Below, piece by piece: positions 22,570-32,379 of a DNA stretch of 64,000 bases. A program made the position numbers and the translations under genes. Position 1 is the stretch's first letter. Each line of letters starts with the position of its first letter. The notes beneath the pieces are model-generated. The model worked only from the letters and a program-made list of their open reading frames with translations. It did not search any database and was not told the DNA's origin. Source of the stretch: Ostrinia nubilalis (lineage: Eukaryota; Arthropoda; Insecta; Lepidoptera; Crambidae); the NCBI RefSeq assembly GCF_963855985.1, contig NC_087106.1:4881001-4945000 (forward strand), written 5' to 3'.

Positions 22570-22735
22570 CATATTCATCATCATCATCATCATCATCTCA
22601 GCCATAGGACGTCCACTGTTGAACATAGGCCACCCCCAATGCTTTCCATGTTGCCCGGTTGGTAGCGACCTGCGTCCAGCGCCTTCCTGCTACCTATATG
22701 ATGTCGTCGGTACACCTTGTGGGTGGACGTCGCAC
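22570..22735 (-). mobile_element. 3' end of an RTE-type LINE, (ATG)n-tailed
   Basis: The plus strand reads (atc)n, then tcagccataggacgtccact, ggccacccccaatgctttcc and ggtggacgtcg. Reverse-complement translation gives the C-terminal peptide of the RTE reverse transcriptase ORF and its stop. Same family as 5460. Confidence 0.75.
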
Positions 22736-22739
22736 GCTG

Positions 22740-24060
22740 CGTACAGATACATATTACAATATTGTAAACCTATAATTAAGCCGTCACTTAAATACGCTGT
22801 AAATATTGATTGTCTACTAGGTAGTGTATGTCTTGTTGGTTGTCCTATTAAATAAATAAATAAATAAACCATCCATCCTAGTCAGCGAGTCACCTTGATT
22901 GGATTGGACGCATTCATCTAGGATGCAAATGCACCAGAACCGACGACATTCCATTATCACCCACAGCCACAGCTAGCCGTCCTGAATGCATAATCTTGCA
23001 AGATTGTTTTTCTAGAGCTGGATACAAAACGCTTTGATGTAGTTTAGTACCTATATAATATCTATCATCTACATATACATACCTACAACACAGAACAGAA
23101 ATCTGTGGTAGACAATATGCGTTGTCTAGTACTCATAAGTCGGCAAGTTTACCGTAATTTTCAAGAACATGTAAGCTAAGTGAACGTCAACATAAAGCTA
23201 TCGGTTTTTAAATGGGAGATTACTTGCCAATAACCAACCCTAAAATGAAATCTAAATGTCCGAAGTTTTTAATAATAAGTTCATAAGTAGCGTAGGAATA
23301 GGAGCGGATTTTGTTAACAAAAGTGCCCTAGAAATATAAGTATCGATCGATGCGCGCGCGCTTGTTAGCTAAGCGTTGATTGTGAAGCTAGTATCATTAT
23401 TTGCTTTGATAACATTGTTGAGCTTCGTATTTACGTAGTTTACTACAGAGTGAGTAGGATGAATAAGCTAGTGGTTGCTGTAAATAATAATCCCGCCAGA
23501 ATCATTTTTTCATGTTAAATTTTTCTATGACGATTATGGTTCACATCGTAAAAGAATTATCAAATCTCATGTAGCTTCTAACTCCACTTCGTGATAAACT
23601 CTAAACCTTTGTCAAAATATTATGTGGCATGGCCTTTACTTTTTTATCATCAAATAAACTTGATTAAAGCATACAATATCCTGTAACGAAACTAAAAAAA
23701 ATTATTCTCTGATTTTCCAATTTACTTGTCAAATCGGTGTCCCAAAACTTAATGTGAAAATTTTAATTATTATCGAAAACTATTTATCGACAAATGAATC
23801 CTCGCCAATGATATTATAGAACTATAGATATGTTACGTTCATAGAAATTACGATTTTAATCCGTGCCGAACTATTCCAAATGGCACACATTGACAAATAT
23901 AACTGATAAGTGAAACAAAAGATACGAAATAGCACGCAAATAAAAGAGATAGCTATAGTTTTAATGATTGCACTTCAAATATGTTTCTTTTGCAAAGAGT
24001 AAAATTCATAGTCGAAGAGTGGACACTTGATTGAAAGTAAGTACCTACACATAGGTAAGA
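22740..24060. other. No gene seen
   Basis: AT-rich, with a CG-rich word at 23341-23362 (tatcgatcgatgcgcgcgcg). No recognised element ends. It lies downstream of the THAP9-like gene's poly(A) signal. Confidence 0.35.
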
Positions 24061-24090
24061 AATAAAACATCTTATAAAAAGTAAATCATA

Positions 24091-24096
24091 TTTATT
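24091..24096 (-). terminator. Poly(A) signal of the THAP9-like gene
   Basis: The minus strand reads ttcaataaatatg, with AATAAA 57 bases past the stop codon. It is the first canonical hexamer after the stop. Confidence 0.6.
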
Positions 24097-24152
24097 GAAA
24101 ATGTATACAATGAAATAATTAATAATGAAAGAAACGAAATAAAAAACATCAG

Positions 24153-26570
24153 TTAAATACCTTCAAAGAGATTTAATTTATTTCTTTTTTGTCTCTTGGA
24201 AAGTTTTTGAATTTCGGGGTTATTTTTATGTGCGGAATGGAGACAAATATTTGTGTATTTATCAATTATTGTTTTAATGAGATGTACTCGATGATTTAAA
24301 ATGGGTGCCTGATGTTTTGAATGTTCGAACAGTGAGTCAAAAACATTAGAATTCAGAAAGGTTTTTAAAATGCGGTACTTTAATTTATCTGCGTCTTCAT
24401 TGCTAGCAAAATGTACTCCTTTTTCATTTAAATGAGATTTTATGACAAATTCGGCTTTTAAACAAACAGTAAAAAGATGTTCTGATGCATAGCACAGGCC
24501 TCCCATATCTCTTATTGTAACTAATTTGTGGAACCACAATTTTTGATTAGTGTATAAGGCATCAACACAGGTTTCACACTTAATAGCTTTTGACAATTTC
24601 CGTGCAATCCAACCTGATATATAGCCAGTTATTTGTTTGATTGATTCTGAGCAATTTTCATTATTGAGTATTTCAGCTAGAATATTAACATTATTGTCAG
24701 AGATTTTATCACTAGGTGTAGAAATGTCAGATTTTTTTTCATCTACGTCGATAGCACGAAGACCTGAAGAAGAGTTAATATTTAAAATGCCAGAAGATGA
24801 GCAGGTGAGTATAGGAATATGTTCCAAAGGAATACAATTGCCACTAAAGGAACTCCGTAATTCTAAATGATTGAAAATTCGTTTGTATAATGCTTTAAAT
24901 TGTATGGTATTCGGGTTATTATTATATCCTCCTTGACGCCTAATAATTCCAAAAAAACTTTCGATATGGTCTTGGCTTAATCTATAAGTCGCGATGTATC
25001 TTAATACGGGTGTAGCTGAAATTACATAAGTTAGGAAAAGGTGTTTTAAACTCTGAATACAAATTAGAAAGCCCAAAAATCCGGTTTTAGATTTACATTC
25101 AACTATAGCTTTTTTTGATATATTAAATACAATTCTATTTCTTACGGTTCGCCTTATTTTACTATAAATCCGCAATGACAGAATGTAATCTTTGGCTTTA
25201 TCTAAAAACTCTATAATCTGCTTTGCATTACTTGGAGAAATGGGCTTTTTAAAATCATATTTTCCAGAGGACCTGGAGTTAAAAACGTCAAATAAATCAT
25301 TAAATATAGATATAAACTCTACTGTTGGTTGTGTATTCCTAATTTTTGAGGAAATTATTAGTTGCTCACATAGTTCTAAAGCACGGGCTATACTTCTGCT
25401 AAATAGCTGTGTGGCTAATTTTACCTTCATTATCTCGTTGCGGAAGTTTATATGCCGCTTCGTCAGTTTATTAGCAAAGTTTAACCCTTGACTGCTTTGA
25501 AGCTGATTTAAAGCTGTAATTAGGTTCCATCTTATTTCTGTATTATTGTTGCCGAATATGACTTTTTTTGATTCGAAGGTATTACGGACCAATTTTATCA
25601 TATGGCATGGGTCTAATATGACAGCTACCTCTATGCCACACTCCGGGTGCAAAAAAGTAGTTTTTAAATCACTTGGTGTTGCGAGATTGCAACCTAAAAT
25701 ATTAGCAGCGGCTAAATTACTAGGACAACCGTCAAATGTAACCGCCGCAACGTCAGCACCTGCATCGTAACATTTGCTTATACATATGTTAATTAAATTT
25801 GCCCGTGTTTCCGCTGATAGACTCTTAACAAAAAAATAACCCACTGGCATCTTCCAACTTTCATTTAAACCAACTAAAATGAAGACATATACTTGAGTTG
25901 CAATTTCGATGTTATGGTTGCATTCAAAGCCAAAATCAACAAGACCGTCGGTTTTCTTGCCCGTCCACAAAGTTTGATGACGAAGCGCCATTTCATCGGC
26001 TACAAGGGTACATAATAATCGTTTGCCTGATAATGAACTCTTTTTCCTCAACATATCAAAAGCTGGCTGAGTAAATCCAGGTGAGGAAGAAATATTTTCA
26101 TACCACTTGGATAACACACGTGGGTGTGGCAAAGCAGTATGAAACACGCCTCTTACATATTTATAGGCAGCCGAAGAATAAAAATTAAGTGTGAGTGCAA
26201 ATTTTCTAAGAGCGGGGGGATACTTTGCACGATAAGACTTTTTTGTATTCTTTTTTAAATATATTCTATTTATCAAATCGATGACTTCGCTTTTTGAATT
26301 TAACTGTAAAAATTGTTCTTTTGAAATGTAATCTTTTTCCTTTAAATCCTTTAATATAACTGCAACACTAGCTATCCTTTTCTTCAATCTTTTATTACAT
26401 TGTTTAAGGGTTTTATTTTTTTTCTTTAACTGGGTATTTTGAAATGTTAATTTACGCACACGTTTTCTTAGCGCTGACTTTCTTGGTGTTTCTAAAATTT
26501 CTTCCAACTCTGGCAAACTGACATTGTCTAGACTCGACGGAGAGTTCTGAGCATATTGATTATTTTGTTC
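24153..26570 (-). CDS. THAP9/P-element-like transposase, exon 3 (catalytic part)
   Basis: An 805-codon open frame with no internal stop; splice acceptor tttttttcag lies just before 26570. The first in-frame ATG-like start is a TTG at 26516, so the exon is not the true start; it joins exon 2 in phase 0. Counting from that TTG, residues about 10-60 are basic and heptad-like (a coiled coil). LVADEMALRH at 171-180, TFDGCPSN at 260-267, LDPCHMIKLVRN at 301-312 and SQDHIESFFGIIRRQGG at 514-530 are the conserved blocks of P-element/THAP9 transposases. Candidate catalytic acids are D174, D262 and E519. Predicted full protein is about 888 residues, close to THAP9 (about 900). Role: RNase-H-fold DNA transposition, or a domesticated derivative. 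No matching terminal repeats or 8-bp duplication were found around the gene, and the uninterrupted exon suggests recent activity or selection. Confidence 0.9.
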   Translation of the reverse strand, partial: EQNNQYAQNSPSSLDNVSLPELEEILETPRKSALRKRVRKLTFQNTQLKKKNKTLKQCNKRLKKRIASVAVILKDLKEKDYISKEQFLQLNSKSEVIDLINRIYLKKNTKKSYRAKYPPALRKFALTLNFYSSAAYKYVRGVFHTALPHPRVLSKWYENISSSPGFTQPAFDMLRKKSSLSGKRLLCTLVADEMALRHQTLWTGKKTDGLVDFGFECNHNIEIATQVYVFILVGLNESWKMPVGYFFVKSLSAETRANLINICISKCYDAGADVAAVTFDGCPSNLAAANILGCNLATPSDLKTTFLHPECGIEVAVILDPCHMIKLVRNTFESKKVIFGNNNTEIRWNLITALNQLQSSQGLNFANKLTKRHINFRNEIMKVKLATQLFSRSIARALELCEQLIISSKIRNTQPTVEFISIFNDLFDVFNSRSSGKYDFKKPISPSNAKQIIEFLDKAKDYILSLRIYSKIRRTVRNRIVFNISKKAIVECKSKTGFLGFLICIQSLKHLFLTYVISATPVLRYIATYRLSQDHIESFFGIIRRQGGYNNNPNTIQFKALYKRIFNHLELRSSFSGNCIPLEHIPILTCSSSGILNINSSSGLRAIDVDEKKSDISTPSDKISDNNVNILAEILNNENCSESIKQITGYISGWIARKLSKAIKCETCVDALYTNQKLWFHKLVTIRDMGGLCYASEHLFTVCLKAEFVIKSHLNEKGVHFASNEDADKLKYRILKTFLNSNVFDSLFEHSKHQAPILNHRVHLIKTIIDKYTNICLHSAHKNNPEIQKLSKRQKRNKLNLFEGI

Positions 26571-26894
26571 CTGAAAAAAAGAAAATATTATTATGTACAG
26601 TCGATCACTGATTAAGTACTGCCACTTTTTCTTGTATCAATAAATAATCTCTTTTACCGATTGCCTAAGCTACATACGTACATAAATACGGCAAATTTAA
26701 TGAACACAATAAAATATAAGTATATCAATCCCGCGGCTTGCGGGATTCCCTATTTGCAGCAATAATTATGAAGTCCAAAAATACCTACCTACGACTGTAC
26801 CTATGCTGACCAAACAAATTAAACGTGAATGAGAATGAAAGGCAACAGCTACATACTAATTTAATTATCTTTATAACTACATAATTATATTTAC
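26571..26894 (-). other. Intron 2 of the THAP9-like gene
   Basis: The donor is gag|gtaaat at 26895/26894 and the acceptor is ttcttttttttcag at 26572-26571, giving 324 bases. Joining the exons keeps the frame: the THAP-end motif AVPCIE runs directly into EQNNQYAQNS of exon 3. Confidence 0.75.
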
Positions 26895-26958
26895 CTCTAT
26901 ACATGGAACAGCATTTTTTTTTAGTAACGTTCGTCCTTTTTTCGAAACATATTTGTAT

Positions 26959-28050
26959 GTAGGGTGGGTAGTCGAACAGTGAACCAACCAGATACGCTGA
27001 ACCACCGCCATATTTCAAAAAGTATGACGTTGCCAGTTCCACCGAACGAGTCACTACGTGTCTCGTGGATGCCCTTACCCTCTCCCGTAGTGCGCCGGCG
27101 ACTGTGGCTAAGGTGTGACGTGTGGCTGCGAATTCTTTGTTTCTCGACGACAAAAGATAGTTTTTTTTAGTTATGCTTTACGATTTTTGTATATTTTGCT
27201 ATTTATATTAAGTACGAAATCTATTTGGTATCAAAATTATTGTAGTTTTATCTGTATAATGAGCACATTCCGTGATGACCATTCCGCGTACTTCTTATTG
27301 TTTGTGAACTCATAAGTTGAATAGTGTATGTTTTGAACAGTGAACCAGGTTTTCAAAGTACACAGTGAACCGGTTGACTGTTTTTTTATTTAACCACCAA
27401 ACGGTTGATTAATTACCTAAAGGCTTTAAGAGGTAATTTTCAGTTATTTTTGTTTAAAGAAGGATTTTTCTTTTCAATTGTATCTTGTGTTATTTTTGTT
27501 TTCTGTGATTTTTTAAATGAAGACTGTTTGTTTACCACCAAAAAGGTTAATTATTGATTACTTGAAGGCTTTATTAGACAATGTTTAGTTTTTTTTTTTT
27601 AAAGAAGCATTTTTCTTTACATTTGGGTTTTGTGTGAGTTTCGTTGTTATTTTTGGATTCTGTGATTTTTTATGAAGATTGTTTGTTGAAATAATCATTT
27701 TTATTTCCATTTGATTTTTGTGTTGTAAAAATAAAAGCTGATTATCTAAAATTATGTTGTTTATTTCCCAAAATTATAATTTTTACTCGTAATGAACTTT
27801 ATGGTTCACTGTTAAAATATGGGTGGTTCAGTGAAAACTACCCGTAGTACACAGTGAGCCAAATTTCATTTTTTTTAAAAACCTAATTTAAGTTGCCTTT
27901 TTATTGCTGAGGCTAATTTTAAGCCTAAAAATTAGAAACCTTATTAAATTACCTGACTGATAAGACCATAATGACATTTCTAGCTTCATTTTCCAGCTAA
28001 TTAGAGCATTTAGAAAAAAGGCCGGTTCACTGTTCAACGATGCACCCTAC
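26959..28050. mobile_element. 1.09-kb inverted-repeat transposon inside the THAP exon
   Basis: The ends gtagggtgggtagtcgaaca and the complement of gttcaacgatgcaccctac share gtagggtg, then gaacagtgaacc. Related words recur inside on both strands (near 27335, 27361, 27802, 27827, 27851), like transposase-binding subterminal repeats. It encodes no transposase; the two 27.0-27.3 kb open frames have no domain. The flanking 8-mers atttgtat and ttttgaag agree at 5 of 8 positions, compatible with an aged 8-bp duplication. The superfamily (hAT or P) is unresolved. Confidence 0.72.
27393..27690. repeat. Diverged tandem duplication, period about 142 bp
   Basis: Copy 1 starts at 27393 (ccaccaaacggttgatt) and copy 2 at 27535 (ccaccaaaaaggttaatt). 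Both carry aaggcttta, aaagaag.atttttcttt, and ttctgtgattttt..atgaaga.tgtttgtt. It lies inside the element at 26959-28050. Confidence 0.8.
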
Positions 28051-28166
28051 TTTTGAAGTGATTGCTACAGATTCTGCTGCTTTTTGATGGTGTCCAGTCC
28101 AGTTCGCTTCTTTGTTCACGAACAATTGCTATCCAATCTTGTAGTCTGACCTGATCACTCGGAAAC

Positions 28167-28765
28167 CTTAAAGAAGAATAAAACAATAATACTCCTAAAT
28201 TATCAGTATAATTTATTACAAAATTAGCCTTCCGCCCGCGGTTTCACCCGCGCGTAATTTCTTATTTCAAATATCCCCCACCCCTTCCCCCTACATTTCT
28301 GGGATCAAAAGTACCCTATGTCACCTGGGGATAGTGTAACTTTCCAATTCCAACAGTGAAAGAATTATTCATATCAGTTCAAAACAAAGAAACAAATTTT
28401 TCCTCTTTATAATATTAGTATAGATAATAATAGTCGAAAAATGAACTCAGTGAAACTATTTTTAACCGATTTACAAAAAAGGTGGAGGTTCTCAACTCAA
28501 CAGTATGTTTTTTTATGTATGTTCCACTATAACTCTGCCAATACTGAACCAATTTCAACAATTCTTAATTGTAGGCATTTAAGTCACCATCAATAATCGA
28601 TCGATTCTGCACTAACTAATCTATGTCCGCAGCGCACGCATCCTTATCGCTCTAACGTCAAAACAATATCGCTTTCTCTTTCTTAACTTGAACATGGCGC
28701 ATGGCGTCTTGATTGCTTGCATAAATAATTGAAAATATAAATACTAAATAATTTTGCATACTCAC
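28167..28765 (-). other. Intron 1 of the THAP9-like gene
   Basis: 599 bases between donor gtgagt (28765) and acceptor ttaag (28167). It contains the Helitron-like fragment at 28222-28432. Confidence 0.7.
28222..28432 (-). mobile_element. Worn Helitron-like element
   Basis: The plus strand begins gccttccgcccgcggtttca (CTAG lost) and ends cctctttataatattagtat. Same layout as the copies at 9695 and 30121, in minus orientation, inside intron 1 of the THAP9-like gene. Confidence 0.6.
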
Positions 28766-28842
28766 ATGTGGTAAGAGATCCCTTGTGTTTTGTTTACTTT
28801 AGAGTCATAATTGGTACACTTTCGAAACACACACGATGGCAT
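28766..28842 (-). CDS. THAP9-like gene, exon 1 (start of the THAP finger)
   Basis: ATG at 28842 starts MPSCVFRKCTNYDS and continues to TQGISYH, with the first two zinc cysteines in C-x4-C, and ends at donor cat|gtgagt. The split codon joins exon 2 to give SYHMFPSD, the usual H-x-FP of THAP domains. A THAP domain at the very N terminus is normal for this family. The exon is only 77 bases. Confidence 0.82.
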
Positions 28843-28932
28843 TTTTGATTTATTTTGGTAAGATCACAGAACTTACGGTGTGGTACGCACGTGATTGCGC
28901 TCGACGCAGGCCACACGCGAACTAAACGCAAA

Positions 28933-28950
28933 ACGTCCCAATTGGGACGT
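28933..28950. promoter_or_regulatory. 18-bp perfect palindrome upstream of the THAP9-like start
   Basis: acgtcccaattgggacgt is its own reverse complement and lies 91-108 bases before the ATG at 28842. Position and symmetry suggest a binding site for a dimeric factor; no family is recognised. Confidence 0.4.
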
Positions 28951-29082
28951 ATTTGAGTATTCACAGCGCGAGCGCTTATGACATATCTGCTTTTGTTTTT
29001 ATATAATATCATTGATCCTCGCACAATGCAATAAAGCGGGAATGCGCCGGAGTTGAATTCGTTAACAGACGTGCGTGGAGGG

Positions 29083-29996
29083 TAGGGGTTGCAAGTCCCG
29101 GTACTAAGGAATGTTACTGAATTCCCGGTACCAGGTCTAAGCCAGTACCGGGAAAACCGGGAAATTCGGGAATTTCGGTACCCACGTGAATGGTTATTAT
29201 TTATTAAAACAAAAATTACCTAATTTGTACGTAATTTTAATAAAAATGTAAATAGGTTAACAAAAATATTAAACTTTTTCTGTTCAGTTTGGTCAGGTTT
29301 GTTACCTTAATAATAAATTAGTCCAAACAGTTACACAACACGACAAAACTAGTTATAAATGCCTATTAAAAATCATAACCGCCATATTAATAAAAAGCAA
29401 CAATAGTTTAATCAACCTATTTTAGTTAAAATATGTTTTCTCACTTTCTATCAATGTCAAATACTGGCAGCGACAAGAGTTAGAGTAGGCGCACACCGTT
29501 GATTTTTAGTTGGCCGATAGTTGTGCCTGATTTTAATTTGTATGAAGAATCGGCCAAATCGAATCGGCGTAGTGTGCGCACTCCCATACATGCCCATACT
29601 GATCAACTGCCCGACTAAACTATCGGCCGACGAAAAATCAACAGTGTGCGCCTACTCTTAGGGACAAAACATAAATTAACTAAATTAGGTTTAAAAAAAA
29701 ACGCTGTTGAAAGAAATAATAAGTAGTATCTAAGTACAATCAGATAAAACAATCAGTCTTAAAAGGATAGTAATGAATTAGGAACATTATTAATATTTTT
29801 TCATTTGTTGATAGTGTGTACGTAAAAAGATGATGGCATCTAGTCAAAAAATTGTTATTAAAAATAAATTATTGAAGTCCCGAAAGTACCGAAAGTCCCG
29901 GGAATTGCATCGTCAGTACCGGAACTAGATAAAGGATTAGATTATCGGGAATTCCCGGAAAAAATGAGTACCGGGATTTCCCGGGAGCAAACCCTA
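29083..29996. mobile_element. Non-autonomous hAT-type transposon, 914 bp
   Basis: The ends are TAGGGGTTGCAAG and GAGCAAACCCTA. A perfect 8-bp target duplication, gtggaggg, flanks it at 29075-29082 and 29997-30004. Subterminal repeats of cccggtac, gtaccggg and ttcccgg are dense at both ends. The organisation resembles the element at 14895-15616, but with a different repeat word. It encodes no transposase and carries a nested MITE at 29483. Confidence 0.88.
29483..29657. mobile_element. 175-bp MITE nested in the hAT-type element (TTA-flanked)
   Basis: The terminal inverted repeats are gagtaggcgcacaccgttga and its counterpart ending cagtgtgcgcctactc; gttggccgatagtt and aactatcggccgac continue inward. 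TTA flanks at 29480-29482 and 29658-29660. A 3-bp TTA/TAA duplication fits PIF/Harbinger. Confidence 0.82.
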
Positions 29997-30120
29997 GTGG
30001 AGGGGTGTAGTAAGTGCAATATCGATCTTGCATAGCGCGTGCGCGTGTAGTATTGATTTGGCGAGTTCCCGAAGGATCATTTCGGGACTGCTATATCGCG
30101 GATTGTAGAAATATTAAATA

Positions 30121-30301
30121 CTAGCTTTCCGCCCGCGGCTTCGCCCGCGTGGAATTTTGTCTGTCACAGAAAAACTTTATCGCGCGCGTCCCTGTTTCAA
30201 AAACCGGGATAAAAACTATCCTATGTTCTTTCCCGGGACTCAAACTATCTCTATGCCAAATTTCATCAAAATCGGTTGCGAGGTTTAAGCGGGAAAGCGT
30301 A

Positions 30302-30346
<45 letters not shown>

Positions 30347-30377
30347 GTTACTTTCGCATTTATAATATTAGTTGGGA
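30121..30377 (-). mobile_element. Non-autonomous Helitron, complete, minus strand
   Basis: On the minus strand it starts TCCCAACTAATATTATAAAT, passes a (GTCT)n tract, and ends in hairpin gcgggcgaagccgcgggcgg, then aaagCTAG. The host bases are A and T with no duplication. It is nearly identical to copies at 35169-35421 and 47927-48161, so it amplified recently. Open frames through the GACA tract are artefacts. Confidence 0.9.
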
Positions 30378-30638
30378 TACTGTGGGATATGATGCTCAAC
30401 CACAATAAGGAAGCTAGATGTTAGTGCTTCCTTCCGAGCGGGTGTTATGCTCGGGGACTTTGGTCCAATTTACACCATCTTGGTTTGTCTATATAATATA
30501 CTTGGCAGGATATAAAACTCCGTCACCGCGATGCAGGTTCGTATGAGCGGCGGAGTGTGCCATAGTGTAGTAGTGACAGCGCCATCTGTTGGTACACAGT
30601 TTGTAGTGGCGTATCGTCCGTGTCGCCACCATTATATA

Positions 30639-32374
30639 TAAGGTGTTATTTTTTATACTGATCATACTTTACCAACGCATCTAATAAAATCATACAAATA
30701 CAACCCAAGTGTTTTTTAAAAAAAATTCAGGCTAGTTTTTGTTTTTACTTTTCCTAACAAAAAAAAGATATTATTTTTACAACCATCCTGTCTTCACTCA
30801 CTGCCTCTCTCTCTTTCTTTACTCATTTCATTGATACGAGTACGAACAATGGCCGCGCGCGTTCATTCAACGTTCACACACATAAAGGTTAGATTACACT
30901 AAACCTACGTTACCAAAAATTATCACTCGTGAGTATGTACGATGTTACGTCATGTTAATAGGTATTACGCGCTGGGAGAAACAAAATCTAGCCACATAAG
31001 TAGGTAAATAAGTGTATTTTCATTAGTGTAATAGCGGGGGACTTTTCCAACGAACCGAGGCGAATCATCCGCGTTAAACTAGAAATTTAAAAAAGGATAG
31101 AAATTGGAATTCAATATCTACGGTTTCGTAATGCCTACGCAATTTAGTTAGAGTCGTAATAAAAAATTGATAGGTACATACCTATTACTACTTCGCTTCG
31201 CTTCAGTGGAAATGCACCCTAATATTGAATATGAATAGGTGTTGTAAATAAAACTCACTGATCAATTTTCCTGGTTTTAATTCCTAAATTATGATTTGCC
31301 ATCACACTTTAGATTCATTGATTTTACTTATTCACACATTTACCTATTTTGAATGTTGTTATTTAAAGTTCCTAGGTTATTATTACACTAATCACAATAA
31401 ATTTTGAACGTCAAGCCTTTGTTGAATGTTCACGTAAACACTGTCTTGCACTGTCTAATCTAGCCACGATCGAATTGAGGTAATGCTTCCGGGCTGCACA
31501 CTTGCTTGCTGTTCACTAGACACCACGTCGGATGTTGTATTCACAATTCGCGCACTAACTTTTTTACGGAAAAAGTCCCTTTCGCGTAAACAAGCACTCA
31601 TCTGTCCAAATCACACTGTAGGTATGTACCTAGGTAGACTTCCGCAATAACCATCGATAGAACTCGGTCGCGGTCGTGGCCCTCTGGCAACAACTCCTTG
31701 ATAAGGCATTCCGTATTTTTACGTAAAAGCCGCCGTCTGCGGCGCTCGCATCTGGGTACCGCCAGCACTGTGCCGGTGATTGAAATTGAAATCCAGAACT
31801 TCGTCCTCGAAGCGCACGGGATCTCGTCAAGTCAGGATACGGCTGCGCTCCCTGAAGCGTTGCGCGGCTCCAAACAAGCAAGGTGTGAAGGTTTTCGACT
31901 CGTCAATGTTTCTCGTCGGCCAGTTAGTGTGCCCGAAACATAATTTCACCTGCGTTTTGTTATTTATCAAGCGCGGCATTGTAATAACTCGCACTTACAC
32001 TGCAATACGTTTGGGCACATTGGACGGACAGCGGACTGGGACGATTATTTATGTTGTTGCGCTCCCGCATGCCGAACGGCGGCTCGGCGCGGGCTGTGGG
32101 CGCGGAGCGACTGGCAGCGATATCAATATGGCCGACTCACGCGGCGCGGCATCACGTGGCAGCGGTCGTTGCCCTCGGCCGGCTACTACGATAGTGCGTA
32201 AACGAATAGTCACCGCGCTCAAAGGATGATTTATTTTTTATTTTTTTCGAAACATTCTTTGTCGTTTTACTCGAAAACTAGCCTGAATTTTTTTTTAAAA
32301 ACACTTGGGTTGTATTTGTATGATTTTATTAGATGCGTTGGTAAAGTATGATCAGTATAAAAAATAACACCTTA
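30639..32374. mobile_element. 1.74-kb DNA transposon with about 100-bp TIRs and a CpG-rich interior
   Basis: The left end taaggtgttattttttatac through attcaggctagtttt (about 30639-30741) is repeated almost perfectly in reverse complement at 32273-32374, so the insertion is young. TATA-type sequence flanks both ends. The interior at about 31460-32230 is markedly GC- and CpG-rich compared with its surroundings. No transposase is recognised; overlapping open frames on both strands there are what GC-rich DNA produces. The interior may be a captured host promoter or exon. Confidence 0.75.
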
Positions 32375-32379
32375 TATAT

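Larger units (their letters stand above)
26895..28166 (-). pseudogene. THAP9-like gene, exon 2 (THAP zinc finger), split by a transposon
   Basis: On the minus strand the exon begins after acceptor ttcttctttaag at 28167. Bases 28166-28051 encode FPSDQVRLQDW, WTPSKSSRICSNHFK: the FP, W and C..H residues of a THAP (C2CH) domain. At 28050 it is interrupted by the inverted-repeat element at 26959-28050. Bases 26958-26895 resume with VSKKGRTLLKKNAVPCIE, the end of the THAP domain including its AVP box. Allowing for 8 extra bases as target duplication, the two halves join in frame. The CDS is therefore broken here unless the insertion is spliced out or polymorphic. Confidence 0.82.
29040..30116. repeat. 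Dispersed repeat copy A, interrupted by a hAT-type element
   Basis: About 29040-29082 (gttaacagacgtgcgtgg) and 30005-30116 (caatatcgatcttgcatagc, gtattgatttggc, cgcggattgtagaaatatt) match copies B at 33515-33665 and C at 34000-34125. Those copies are continuous where this one is split, so they show the empty site. The class is unknown. CpG-rich with a tatcgatctt core. Confidence 0.7.

Noticed and set aside
24637..25770. Plus-strand frames of 74-99 codons opposite the THAP9-like exon
   Set aside because: They are antisense shadows of the real minus-strand coding exon.
26785..27153. 122-codon minus-strand frame next to the THAP9-like gene as its first exon
   Set aside because: It runs through the inserted transposon and intron 2 in a frame other than that of the THAP domain; the real exon pieces use a different frame ending AVPCIE.
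30121..30424. Opposed open frames with polar tetrapeptide repeats (DRQT/VCLS), also at 35197-35409 and 47657-48161
   Set aside because: They are translations of the Helitron's GACA/GTCT microsatellite and hairpin, present identically in each copy; not genes.
31630..32229. Overlapping 80-150-codon frames on both strands
   Set aside because: GC-rich DNA gives long chance frames; no domain, no consistent codon signal, and the stretch lies inside a transposon.
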